From Weissella koreensis KACC 15510 (lineage in GTDB: Bacteria; Bacillota; Bacilli; Lactobacillales; Lactobacillaceae): a DNA stretch of 64,000 nucleotides. The stretch is from assembly GCF_000219805.1 (NCBI RefSeq), contig NC_015759.1:62001-126000 (forward strand), written 5' to 3'. This document shows, one piece after another, positions 1-7,238 of the stretch; positions within the stretch are counted from its first letter, which is position 1, and each line of letters begins with the position of its first letter. Both the position numbers and the translations under genes were made by a program. The notes under the pieces were generated by a model, which was not told the DNA's origin, made no database searches, and saw only the letters and a program-made list of their open reading frames with translations.

Positions 1-1
1 C

Positions 2-1105
2 CAAACAAGTCAACTTTTCTTTGCTAGTCAACTAAGCGCGACTAACAAAGAAATTGGGATTTTTGCTCCTGAAATGTTAACTATGAATAAATTATCCGCT
101 GGAGATGTCGGTTATGTTGTAACCGGGGTGAAAGACTCCAATGCAATTAAAATTGGAGATACGATTACGAACACAGATAATCCAGCAACCAAAGCTCTAC
201 CTGGTTATCAGGCAGTCGAGCCGATGGTTTATGCTGGTTTGTATCCTAAAAATACCGATTATAAAGAATTAAAAATTGCAATTGAAAAATTGGCATTGAA
301 TGATGCTGCCTTTCATTATGAACCCGAACAATCTGAAGCCTTGGGAATGGGATTCCGTGGTGGTTTCTTAGGTATTTTCCATCTTCAAATTATTCGAGAA
401 CGTTTACTAGCTGAATTTGGTTTAGAAGTTTTAACAACAATGCCAAATTCAACATTTAAATTAACATTGAAAAATCAAGACGAGCCATTATATGTTGAAA
501 ACCCAATTCAATTCCCTGACTGGTCAAAAATTTCCAAGGTTGAGGAACCATATGTTCATGCTAAAATGACTTTGCCAAATGAAATGTTGAATGACATTAT
601 GCGCTTAGCCGAAGGACGCCGTGGAATACTAGAAGATCTGGATACATTAGGATCAATGGTTGTTGCCACCTATTTAATGCCAATTTCTGAAATTGCATAT
701 GACTTTTTCAATGAATTGAAATCTGTTTCACACGGTTTTGCTACTCTATCAACTGAAGTTGCGGACTATGACTATTCAGATTTAGTTAAATTAGAAATTG
801 CGATTGATTATGTTAATATCGATGCGTTAACTATGATTACACATCGGTTGAAAGCTGAGAGAATGGCCCAAAACATGGTTAATAAATTACGTGATTTAGT
901 ACCGCGCAAGTTACAAGTTATGCCAGTACAGGCAATCGTCGAAGGAAAAGTAATCGCACGTGAAAATATCCCACCGCTACGGAAAGTTGCTGCAAAAGGA
1001 TCTTCGGTTTCTAAGAAACAACAACAACTTCGTCGAACTGGTCAATCTAAATCAAATATCGAGTTACCACAGGCCGTCTTTGACGCTCTATTGGACCTAG
1101 GATAA
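2..1105 (+). CDS. lepA: Elongation factor 4 (LepA) paralogue, 3' part
   Basis: The reading frame is open from base 2, so the window cuts the gene; 367 C-terminal residues are visible. Domain II/III and C-terminal LepA signatures are clear (SAGDVGYV, MVYAGLYP, YEPEQSEALGMGFR, EEPYVHAKMTLP, RRGILEDLD, and a VPIQA-equivalent MPVQAIVEGKVIARENI). LepA is a ribosome-bound translational GTPase thought to help stalled or misassembled ribosomes. The C-terminal loop is abnormal: the near-universal AKCYGGD plus KQKEGKKRMK segment is replaced by a shorter basic stretch (KGSSVSKKQQQLRRTGQSK). This suggests the second, divergent LepA type that some lactobacilli carry beside the canonical one. Family assignment is certain; the paralogue status is inferred. 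A strong terminator follows. Confidence 0.93.
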   Translation, partial: QTSQLFFASQLSATNKEIGIFAPEMLTMNKLSAGDVGYVVTGVKDSNAIKIGDTITNTDNPATKALPGYQAVEPMVYAGLYPKNTDYKELKIAIEKLALNDAAFHYEPEQSEALGMGFRGGFLGIFHLQIIRERLLAEFGLEVLTTMPNSTFKLTLKNQDEPLYVENPIQFPDWSKISKVEEPYVHAKMTLPNEMLNDIMRLAEGRRGILEDLDTLGSMVVATYLMPISEIAYDFFNELKSVSHGFATLSTEVADYDYSDLVKLEIAIDYVNIDALTMITHRLKAERMAQNMVNKLRDLVPRKLQVMPVQAIVEGKVIARENIPPLRKVAAKGSSVSKKQQQLRRTGQSKSNIELPQAVFDALLDLG

Positions 1106-1106
1106 T

Positions 1107-1150
1107 TAAAAATCCGTCAGCTAGCATTACGCTAACCGACGGATTTTTTT
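1107..1150 (+). terminator. Rho-independent terminator of lepA, possibly bidirectional
   Basis: A 10-bp stem (AAAATCCGTC with GACGGATTTT) plus an inner GCTAGC/GCTAAC pairing is followed by a T run on the + strand. A T-rich stretch also follows on the - strand, so it may serve the convergent reductase gene too. Confidence 0.85.
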
Positions 1151-1166
1151 AATTAAATATATTAAT

Positions 1167-1856
1167 TTATTCAACATCTTTTTTAAATAACAAATGAACC
1201 CCACCATCAGATAATGGTTTAGCACTAACAAAGCTAAATTTATCATTAACTTGGGTTCCTAAGGTATCAAAAGCTGCCTTTTGAATAGCGTTACCATCCA
1301 CATGAGGTGCCACCACTAATGAAATTTCGTCTACGACATGCGCTTTCAAAAAGGCACCATCAATGACAGCACCACCACAAACAGCCAAGGTATCAATGGT
1401 AAAGTGTTGTTTTAATTTAACCAATACTTCTTCGAAATTAAAGTCTTCCTCCCCGCTAATAATATAAGGAATATTCATTGAGCGTAGAAAGGCTAAATAG
1501 TTTTTACTGGCTTGTTTGGTCACAATTTCAACAGCATGCATTTTATGCCCATTATATTCAAAATAATTTTGTTCCCAACCACATTGCCCCTTTCGATCAA
1601 AAGAAATAGACCAAGTTTCTGATTTAATCTCCGGTAGCCAATCCTCATATTCAATCCCTTCAGGATCATACTGACCTAGATCAGGATGACCTGAAGCAGC
1701 ATACATTTGAATTGTTTCTCTTCCGTTTGCATCAGCATTACTCATTCGGAAGAGTTCATCCGAATAATAAGCACTTGATACTGCGCTACCATGAGGCCCG
1801 TCAATTTTACCATCAATTGAAACATACATGTGAATGATTACTTTACTACGATCCAT
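1167..1856 (-). CDS. RibD C-terminal domain / dihydrofolate-reductase-like protein
   Basis: A 229-aa stand-alone reductase of the RibD-C (DHFR-like) fold. The N-terminus (IIHMYVSIDGKIDG, residues 7-20) is the first strand with the substrate-binding SxDG loop, and LAVCGGAVIDGAFL (about 158-171) is the NADPH-binding GG loop. No deaminase domain is fused, so it is not a complete riboflavin enzyme; such proteins are usually left as predicted NADPH-dependent pyrimidine or pterin reductases. The ATG is preceded by GGAGG six bases upstream. It stands alone between the lepA terminator and the TetR terminator. The physiological substrate is unknown. Confidence 0.82.
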   Translation of the reverse strand: MDRSKVIIHMYVSIDGKIDGPHGSAVSSAYYSDELFRMSNADANGRETIQMYAASGHPDLGQYDPEGIEYEDWLPEIKSETWSISFDRKGQCGWEQNYFEYNGHKMHAVEIVTKQASKNYLAFLRSMNIPYIISGEEDFNFEEVLVKLKQHFTIDTLAVCGGAVIDGAFLKAHVVDEISLVVAPHVDGNAIQKAAFDTLGTQVNDKFSFVSAKPLSDGGVHLLFKKDVE

Positions 1857-1980
1857 ATTGTTCCTCCACTTATAACTTAATTGTTTTTGATTTTTATTAT
1901 TCCTACTTAAAAAATCTATAAAGCTAGTATATTCCTTGGAGTGTACTTTAAGGCAAGGCTCAATTTTAAATTTAAATAAA

Positions 1981-2009
1981 GAAAGATGAGATACGTTATC
2001 TCATCTTTC
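1981..2009 (-). terminator. Terminator of the ABC-TetR operon
   Basis: A 13-bp perfect stem (GAAAGATGAGATA) with a 3-nt loop, followed on the - strand by a T-rich tract, lies 13 bases past the TetR stop codon. Confidence 0.85.
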
Positions 2010-2021
2010 TCCAAAGTAGCA

Positions 2022-2645
2022 TTAAACCATTGCCACAATACTTTTAGTGATCTTATCCGCAACTATCTGAATATCATAATTTTTTACATTACCAAATTTA
2101 GTAATTCGCATAAACTCAAAGAATATTTGTCCAACTAAAAGGCGAAACAAATCAACGATTGAAATTTCCGAATTAGGAATTAAGCTTTCCAAAGCAGAAC
2201 TTAACTGCTTAATTATAGGAGTAAATTTTTGTCTCAACCGATTGAGTAAATCATCATTAACTAAGGCTTCACTCATCAAAATTTGTAAAATAAGACGATT
2301 ATCATAAATGAAAGTTAAACGATCATTAACAATAAATTGAATAGTTTGTTCAAAATCTTGATTTTGAGGAACTCGTTTTTGAATGAATTCTTGTCCATAA
2401 CTAGGGATTAAATCGTCCATTAATGGATTGATAATAGCTTCTAATAAACCACGTTTTGTTTTAAAATACTTAAAAATGGTAGCTTCACTCATCCCTGATA
2501 ATTCTGAAATTTGGGCGGTTGAAGTCCCATTAAAGCCTTGATCAGAGAAAAGTTTGACGGCTGAAATAATCACTTTGCGTTTCCCCGTTGGCATTTCAAT
2601 TGTGGCAATGAGATCATTAAAATCATCAATTATTCTATCAGTCAT
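2022..2645 (-). CDS. TetR/AcrR-family transcriptional regulator
   Basis: About 207 aa. The N-terminal helix-turn-helix (KRKVIISAVKLFSDQGFNG to MSEATIFKYFKTKRGLLEA, about residues 20-67) is textbook TetR; the C-terminal ligand domain is not specific. A GTG four codons upstream is also open, but the ATG at 2645 has the better GGGGA at six bases. It is the last gene of an operon with an ABC ATPase and permease, 26 bases after the permease stop. A near-perfect 22-bp palindrome just downstream of the operon promoter is its likely operator, so it probably represses its own exporter operon. The inducer is unknown. Confidence 0.9.
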   Translation of the reverse strand: MTDRIIDDFNDLIATIEMPTGKRKVIISAVKLFSDQGFNGTSTAQISELSGMSEATIFKYFKTKRGLLEAIINPLMDDLIPSYGQEFIQKRVPQNQDFEQTIQFIVNDRLTFIYDNRLILQILMSEALVNDDLLNRLRQKFTPIIKQLSSALESLIPNSEISIVDLFRLLVGQIFFEFMRITKFGNVKNYDIQIVADKITKSIVAMV

Positions 2646-2671
2646 ATTATTCCCCACTATATATTTATATT

Positions 2672-3763
2672 TTATACCTTACGATAACGTTTTAAGCCTA
2701 AAATATTTCCAATCGTGAGTAATACCAAGAAGACTAACAGGATCAATAGATCAAACCAAATTTGTGAAAAGCCAGCACCGCTCATTACGACGTTAGTTAA
2801 GGCCTCTCCAGCATACTTCATTGGCATGATATCGGCAATAACTTTTAACCACCCCGCCATTGAATCTAATGAAACTAATCCCGAGAAAAATATTTGTGGT
2901 ACAACGACTAAGGGGATAAACTGCATCATCTGGAATTCAGATTTGGCAAAAGTTGACATCAAGATACCAAACGTCAAAGCTACCATCGCTAATAAGATGT
3001 TAACTACAACAACCCACCAAATTGAACCAATTACTTCAACATTTAGAACCCAAATAGTATAACTGACAATAATCAAAGTTTGTAAAATTGCCAAAAGTCC
3101 ATAACTTAAAATATACCCAAAGACAATATCAGAACGCTTGACTGGGGTTGCTAGTAAACGATCTAACGTTCCAGAAGAACGTTCGCGTAAGAGCGCCATT
3201 CCAGAAATCAAGAAAACAAAGAAGAAAACAAAAAATCCCATTAGAATTGGTAAAATTTTATCAAAGTAAGATGTATCTTTATTACCATAATTGTAGACAT
3301 TATGAATCTGAGGTTGCTCATTTTGTGTTGGATTAACCCCTGCGGCTTGTTGTAATTTAGCAAGAGCCGTTGCCATTCCAGAAATTTGATTTTTGACTTG
3401 TGCAGAAGCTAATGCTGATTTAGTTAAAGTCGTTTTAGTTGCATCTAAATTAGCATAGGTCACCGTAAAATCAGTTCCATCATATTTAATAATTCCGTCA
3501 ATTTTTTGATCTTTCAAATCTTCCTTGGCATTTGAAACTTTACTATAGGTTTTCAAATTAATATGATCAGTATCAGCAAGGGTTTCTTTTAATGGCTGCT
3601 CCATATTAATAGTAGCAAGATTAACTGTTATATCTGAATTGTTATTAAAGACAACCTTCATTAGACTCAAAACTAACAAAGGGGCCACAAACATTAACAT
3701 TAGTGTTCTCTTATCCCGAAATAATTCTTTCAGGACACGACGAGCAATTGATAAAATCCGCAT
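2672..3763 (-). CDS. ABC-2 type transporter permease (drug or lipid exporter)
   Basis: A 363-aa membrane subunit with the ABC-2 layout: one N-terminal membrane helix (about 20-40), a large extracellular domain (about 45-165) and five or six C-terminal helices (about 170-360). The cytoplasmic loop RERSSGTLDRLLATPVKR is the typical coupling motif. It starts at a TAATG overlap with the ATPase stop, so the two are translationally coupled. Together they should form an efflux pump of the YhgE/DrrB or YbhR type. TetR control fits a detoxification role; the substrate cannot be read from sequence. Confidence 0.9.
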   Translation of the reverse strand: MRILSIARRVLKELFRDKRTLMLMFVAPLLVLSLMKVVFNNNSDITVNLATINMEQPLKETLADTDHINLKTYSKVSNAKEDLKDQKIDGIIKYDGTDFTVTYANLDATKTTLTKSALASAQVKNQISGMATALAKLQQAAGVNPTQNEQPQIHNVYNYGNKDTSYFDKILPILMGFFVFFFVFLISGMALLRERSSGTLDRLLATPVKRSDIVFGYILSYGLLAILQTLIIVSYTIWVLNVEVIGSIWWVVVVNILLAMVALTFGILMSTFAKSEFQMMQFIPLVVVPQIFFSGLVSLDSMAGWLKVIADIMPMKYAGEALTNVVMSGAGFSQIWFDLLILLVFLVLLTIGNILGLKRYRKV

Positions 3764-4479
3764 TATTTTTCCTCCTCTGCCATCAAAAATACTTCTTCAA
3801 TCGTATCAACATGATATGCATCTTCCAATTTTGATGGACTGTCATTAGCAATCAGCTTACCACCAAGTAATAAGGCAACCCGATCGACTAATTCTGCTTC
3901 ATCCATCACGTGAGTTGTCACGAGTATGGTATGCCCATTATTACGCATCGTTTGTAATTCATGCCAAATTTGTCGTCGTAATGATGGATCAATTCCAACA
4001 GTTGGCTCATCTAGTATTAATAGTTTAGGATTACCTAAAAAGGCAATTGCTAATGACAGCCGACGCTTCATACCTCCTGAATAACCTGAAGCATACTTAT
4101 CCAAATGAGGTGTCAAATCAACAATTTCAGCAACTCGCTCAATTTCAGAATCAATATTTTTAACACCACGCATTTCAGCAAAAAACTCCAAATTCTCACG
4201 ACCGCTTAACTGTTCATATAGAGCATCAGATTGAGCCATATATCCAAGCTCACCTAAAATTTGACGTTCCGGCATTTTCTTATTAAAAACCGTTGCATTA
4301 CCAGCATCAACTACTTCCATACCTAAGGCAATTTTGATGATAGTTGATTTACCAGCTCCAGAAGGACCAATTAGCCCTACGATTTCTCCTGGATTCACCG
4401 CAAAAGAAACATCATCCAAAACAACTTGAGTCCCATATTTTTTACTGACATCGGTTAGTTCAATAATTGCTGTAGTCAT
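3763..4479 (-). CDS. ABC transporter ATP-binding protein
   Basis: A 238-aa nucleotide-binding subunit with Walker A GPSGAGKST (38-46), signature YSGGMKRR (133-140), Walker B LLILDEPT (153-160) and the H-loop TTHVMDEAE. It is the DrrA/CcmA-like class that partners ABC-2 permeases. First gene of a three-gene operon (ATPase, permease, TetR), with AAGGAG seven bases before ATG. Its promoter (TTGACA, 16 bp, TAGAAT) lies at 4530-4557, with the palindromic operator between promoter and start codon. Confidence 0.93.
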   Translation of the reverse strand: MTTAIIELTDVSKKYGTQVVLDDVSFAVNPGEIVGLIGPSGAGKSTIIKIALGMEVVDAGNATVFNKKMPERQILGELGYMAQSDALYEQLSGRENLEFFAEMRGVKNIDSEIERVAEIVDLTPHLDKYASGYSGGMKRRLSLAIAFLGNPKLLILDEPTVGIDPSLRRQIWHELQTMRNNGHTILVTTHVMDEAELVDRVALLLGGKLIANDSPSKLEDAYHVDTIEEVFLMAEEEK

Positions 4480-4498
4480 ATAAATCTCCTTTTATATT

Positions 4499-4520
4499 TA
4501 AGTGAGTGATTACTTACTTA
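4499..4520. promoter_or_regulatory. Probable TetR operator, 22-bp palindrome
   Basis: TAAGT and AGT blocks mirror ATTACTTACTTA; when read on both strands only four of 22 positions differ. It sits just downstream of the -10 box and upstream of the ribosome binding site of the ABC-TetR operon, an ideal roadblock position for the repressor encoded in the same operon. Confidence 0.75.
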
Positions 4521-4529
4521 CATTTACAT

Positions 4530-4557
4530 ATTCTACTCAGCTTTATCCGTTTGTCAA
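4530..4557 (-). promoter_or_regulatory. Sigma-A promoter of the ABC-TetR operon
   Basis: Consensus -35 TTGACA (4552-4557), 16-bp spacer, and -10 TAGAAT (4530-4535) on the - strand, about 50 bases upstream of the ATPase start. Confidence 0.75.
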
Positions 4558-4601
4558 ATAAATTTAAGTTTTTGCTTCGCATTAAGTTAAAGATGAACAA
4601 A

Positions 4602-4636
4602 TAAAAAAGCCAGGACAGTTATTGTGTCCCAGCTTT
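4602..4636 (-). terminator. Terminator downstream of the aldolase gene
   Basis: The stem pairs AAAGC and GGACA with TGTCC and GCTTT, with a - strand T run after it. It belongs to a family of GCTGGGACA-type hairpins repeated through the window. Confidence 0.8.
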
Positions 4637-4731
4637 ATTGCTCTATATTTATTTGATTATTACGAATAATTAGTTTTTAAAAATATTAACTAAAATATCA
4701 TATTTTTGAATTTATACTTTATTCGGATAAC

Positions 4732-5613
4732 TTAAGCCTTATTTGCATTACCAAAAACATCAATCCGCTCATTTAATGCTTGTTCAATAGCTGAAAACCC
4801 AGGCTTCAAGAACTTACGAGGATCATAGTTTTTGCCTTCCAAATCTTTATTTGAAAGAACATAATCACGAATACCTTGATGGAAAGCCAATTGTGCTTCA
4901 GTATTAACGTTGACTTTAGCCACCCCTAATTGAATAGCTTGTTTGATTTGATCATCCGGAATCCCAGAACCACCATGTAATACAATTGGCATGGGATGAT
5001 GAACCGCGTTTGAAACAGCTGTTGAGAGCTCAGATAAATGATCCAAGTGTAAACCATTCCAATTTTCAGGATACTGGCCATGAATGTTACCAATTCCAGC
5101 AGCTAAGAAATCAATCCCAGTCTGGGCCATCTGAATAGCATCATCAATCGGAGCAATTTCACCATCACCAACGACCCCATCTTCTTCACCACCGATTGAA
5201 CCAACTTCGGCTTCAACTGACACATTTGATTTCTTAGCTAATTCAACAATTTCAGCAGTTTTAGTCAAATTTTCAGCAAGTGGTAAGTTTGATCCGTCAA
5301 ACATAACTGAAGTGAATCCGGCATCAATCGCTTCTTTAGCACCCTCAAATGTTCCATGATCCAGATGAATAGCAATGGGAACATCAATCTCCATTGCTTC
5401 ATCTAGATTCCGAACCAAGTTGGCAACTACTTTAAAACCACCCATATACTTAACTGCACCCATTGAAATGGCCATTAAAGTTGGAGCTTGACGTTCTTTA
5501 GCGACGCGAAGGATTGCTTGTGTCCATTCTAAATTATTAGTATTAAATGCACTAATAGCATATTGCTGTTCACGAGCATTTTGAATCATTTGTTTTGCAT
5601 TCATAATCGTCAT
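4732..5613 (-). CDS. fba: Class II fructose-bisphosphate aldolase
   Basis: 293 aa from the ATG at 5613, which has AGAGGA seven bases upstream; a longer open frame runs back into the preceding gene but has no ribosome site. Class II zinc-aldolase motifs are complete: HLDHG (83-87), VEAEVGSIGG (about 132-141), GNIHGQYP (174-181, metal His177) and LHGGSGIPDD (211-220, metal His212). It catalyses reversible cleavage of fructose 1,6-bisphosphate to DHAP and glyceraldehyde 3-phosphate in the cytoplasm. Tagatose-bisphosphate aldolases look similar, so that specificity is an alternative. It follows the nucleotidase gene by 19 bases, probably in one transcript. Confidence 0.93.
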   Translation of the reverse strand: MTIMNAKQMIQNAREQQYAISAFNTNNLEWTQAILRVAKERQAPTLMAISMGAVKYMGGFKVVANLVRNLDEAMEIDVPIAIHLDHGTFEGAKEAIDAGFTSVMFDGSNLPLAENLTKTAEIVELAKKSNVSVEAEVGSIGGEEDGVVGDGEIAPIDDAIQMAQTGIDFLAAGIGNIHGQYPENWNGLHLDHLSELSTAVSNAVHHPMPIVLHGGSGIPDDQIKQAIQLGVAKVNVNTEAQLAFHQGIRDYVLSNKDLEGKNYDPRKFLKPGFSAIEQALNERIDVFGNANKA

Positions 5614-5632
5614 AATATTTTCCTCTTTTACT

Positions 5633-6244
5633 TTATTCCCAATTTGCTTTTTCAAAATGTTCTAGTGAACCATGAAATGACAAATCCATTGCGTGACTCG
5701 CTTGTATTAAGGCCTCGCGCTCAGAAACGTTTTGTGCTTTAAAAATTTGAGCTGTTTGAATCAAGAGATGCATTAACCCATTTTCTGCCATCCAATTCAT
5801 TTTTTCATTATAATCGAATTGAACCCATGCAGTTCCACTCACCTCGTCATCCCACTTCGCAGCACCATGATATGGACGATCGTCAATTAAGATTCCACCT
5901 TCAGCCCTAGCAAGGCCTTTATCATGGGTCATGATCACTCGTTTATAGAACGGGCTTTCTTCATCAGTACCAAAATATTCATTCAACCATTCAATTTTAT
6001 TTGACCATGAACTTGCATTAAACCAAGGAGCTGTTGATAAAATATATAAATCATAATACTTAGATAAAATTTTGACACTATCCAAAGCACCAGGTAATGG
6101 TTTTAAATGGCGAAATATATCTGGAATTTGATCAGGTTTCTCTAAGCCCATTTTAGCTGCTTGTTCAGTTGAAGCTGTTAAAATGGGTAAAGTATCCACC
6201 AACGTATTGTCCATATCTAAAAACAATTTAGGCTTTTTAAGCAT
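5633..6244 (-). CDS. 5'(3')-deoxyribonucleotidase-like HAD phosphatase
   Basis: 203 aa. DMDNTLVD (10-17) supplies the HAD nucleophile Asp10 and acid/base Asp12; ILSTAPW (68-74) is motif II and ILIDDRPYH (118-126) the acidic motif IV. The arrangement matches the NT5C family that dephosphorylates deoxyribonucleoside monophosphates. It is followed 19 bases later by the aldolase, with no obvious functional link. A -10 TATAAT lies in the upstream region near 6290, though the -35 is poor. Confidence 0.85.
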   Translation of the reverse strand: MLKKPKLFLDMDNTLVDTLPILTASTEQAAKMGLEKPDQIPDIFRHLKPLPGALDSVKILSKYYDLYILSTAPWFNASSWSNKIEWLNEYFGTDEESPFYKRVIMTHDKGLARAEGGILIDDRPYHGAAKWDDEVSGTAWVQFDYNEKMNWMAENGLMHLLIQTAQIFKAQNVSEREALIQASHAMDLSFHGSLEHFEKANWE

Positions 6245-6455
6245 TATATAATCCTCTTTTTAAAAATTGGTATAGGTAGATAATAACTTGTATTATACCG
6301 CAAGTTTGTGAAAAACAAAAATATATTCTGGAATATAAATCGATATTTAAACTATGTTTTTATTTTTCATTTATCATATTTATTTGTGAATATTTTTAAC
6401 AAAAACGTTTCTAGCACTATAAATTGGTATGGACAAATATTTAATAATAAATAAA

Positions 6456-6486
6456 AATAACCGTAACTCAATGAGTTACGGTTATT
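6456..6486 (-). terminator. Terminator of rpmG-rpsN
   Basis: A perfect stem AATAACCGTAACTCA with TGAGTTACGGTTATT lies 25 bases past the rpsN stop, followed on the - strand by a T-rich tract. Confidence 0.85.
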
Positions 6487-6510
6487 TCATTTGCCTTTGA
6501 TAAGTAAAAC

Positions 6511-6780
6511 TTACCAAGAAGCTTTTTGTACACCAGGAATCAATCCCTTGTGTGCAAGTTGACGGAAGTTCAAACGTGACATTCCGAACTCACGCATATA
6601 TGCATGAGGACGTCCATCAAGTTGATCACGATTGTGCATCCGAACAGGGGATGCATTACGTGGCAACTTTGAAAGCCCAACGTAGTCTCCAGCAGCTTTC
6701 AATTCAGCGCGCTTTGCAGCGTACTTTGCAACTGTTGCTTCAATTTTCTTAGCCTTAGCGATCTTAGACTTCTTAGCCAT
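6511..6780 (-). CDS. rpsN: 30S ribosomal protein S14, zinc-independent type
   Basis: 89 aa, the longer S14 form. The CxxC pairs of the short zinc-ribbon S14 are absent: no cysteine occurs in the protein. The conserved C-terminal RNA-binding part is present ([20 protein letters not shown], then [18 protein letters not shown]). The gene follows rpmG after two bases. In many Firmicutes such cysteine-free S14/L33 paralogues replace zinc-containing copies when zinc is scarce; whether a zinc form exists elsewhere in this genome cannot be seen here. Confidence 0.95.
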   Translation of the reverse strand: MAKKSKIAKAKKIEATVAKYAAKRAELKAAGDYVGLSKLPRNASPVRMHNRDQLDGRPHAYMREFGMSRLNFRQLAHKGLIPGVQKASW

Positions 6781-6782
6781 GG

Positions 6783-6932
6783 TTACTTAACCTCCTTGAA
6801 TGTGGTAACTTTGCGCAACTTTGGAGAATACTTCTTTAACTCCAAACGGTCGGGCGTGTTACGACGATTCTTAGAAGTTAGATAGATACGCTCACCTGTT
6901 TCGGCGGCTTCTAACAAAATGTTAATGCGCAT
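6783..6932 (-). CDS. rpmG: 50S ribosomal protein L33, cysteine-free type
   Basis: 49 aa from ATG 6932 (AAGGAG seven bases before); 14 more open codons upstream lie in the leader and lack a ribosome site. The L33 fold sequence is clear ([39 protein letters not shown]). The usual zinc-binding cysteines are missing, as in the adjacent S14. It is the first gene of a two-gene operon. About 120 bases of unusually structured leader precede it, with a TTGCAA-17-TAATAT promoter upstream. Confidence 0.95.
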   Translation of the reverse strand: MRINILLEAAETGERIYLTSKNRRNTPDRLELKKYSPKLRKVTTFKEVK

Positions 6933-6956
6933 TAACATACTCCTTGAATTAATGTA

Positions 6957-7047
6957 TTTGGGGGTTGCCACCACCCACTAGTGTAAACGACAGGTCTAGC
7001 TGCATTGGGCTAAACCCCAAGCTTGCGTCGTGCACAATAGCTAGTAA
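6957..7047 (-). ncRNA. Candidate structured leader RNA of rpmG-rpsN
   Basis: On the - strand transcript three helices stack into one long arm: P1 (7041-7047 with 6975-6981, two G-U pairs), P2 (7027-7036 with 6982-6991, nine of ten pairs) and P3 (7024-7026 with 7002-7004, then 7016-7020 with 7005-7009, six-base loop). A ten-base asymmetric bulge (6992-7001) and a GGCA-capped G/C hairpin (6960-6976) complete it. The stretch is visibly richer in G+C than its surroundings. I do not recognise a known riboswitch class; it may be an autogenous ribosomal-protein leader or an ion-sensing element. Confidence 0.45.
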
Positions 7048-7060
7048 ATTACAAAAACTA

Positions 7061-7089
7061 ATATTACACGCATTTTTTACAAATTGCAA
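7061..7089 (-). promoter_or_regulatory. Promoter of rpmG-rpsN
   Basis: -35 TTGCAA (7084-7089), 17-bp spacer, and -10 TAATAT (7061-7066) on the - strand. This predicts a transcript start near 7053, immediately before the structured leader. Confidence 0.65.
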
Positions 7090-7105
7090 GGGTTTTGCCA
7101 GAATT

Positions 7106-7129
7106 GTGTAAAGTATTTTTACTTTACAT
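7106..7129. repeat. 24-bp inverted repeat upstream of the rpmG promoter
   Basis: Arms GTAAAGTA and TACTTTAC are separated by four bases. A copy differing at three of 24 positions occurs at the rpsP promoter (60976-60999). It lies 17 bases upstream of the -35 box; no T run follows on the - strand, so an operator is likelier than a terminator. Confidence 0.55.
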
Positions 7130-7238
7130 CTTATTTAATGAATTTTAGCCCATTTAATCCCTAGTTTTTAAGTAATAATATATAAAAAATAATAAAATTA
7201 TTTCCTTATATATTTGCTTAGTTAATTCTTGCAAATAA

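Noticed and set aside
5614..5655. A 14-codon N-terminal extension of the aldolase.
   Set aside because: It overlaps the nucleotidase gene and has no ribosome site, whereas ATG 5613 has AGAGGA at the right distance and matches the family start.
6960..7000. GGGTGGTGGCAACC in the rpmG leader as a T-box antiterminator.
   Set aside because: The T-box core (GGGTGG-ACCGCG) is not matched beyond the first half, there is no specifier stem or terminator, and rpmG is not an aminoacyl-tRNA-related gene.
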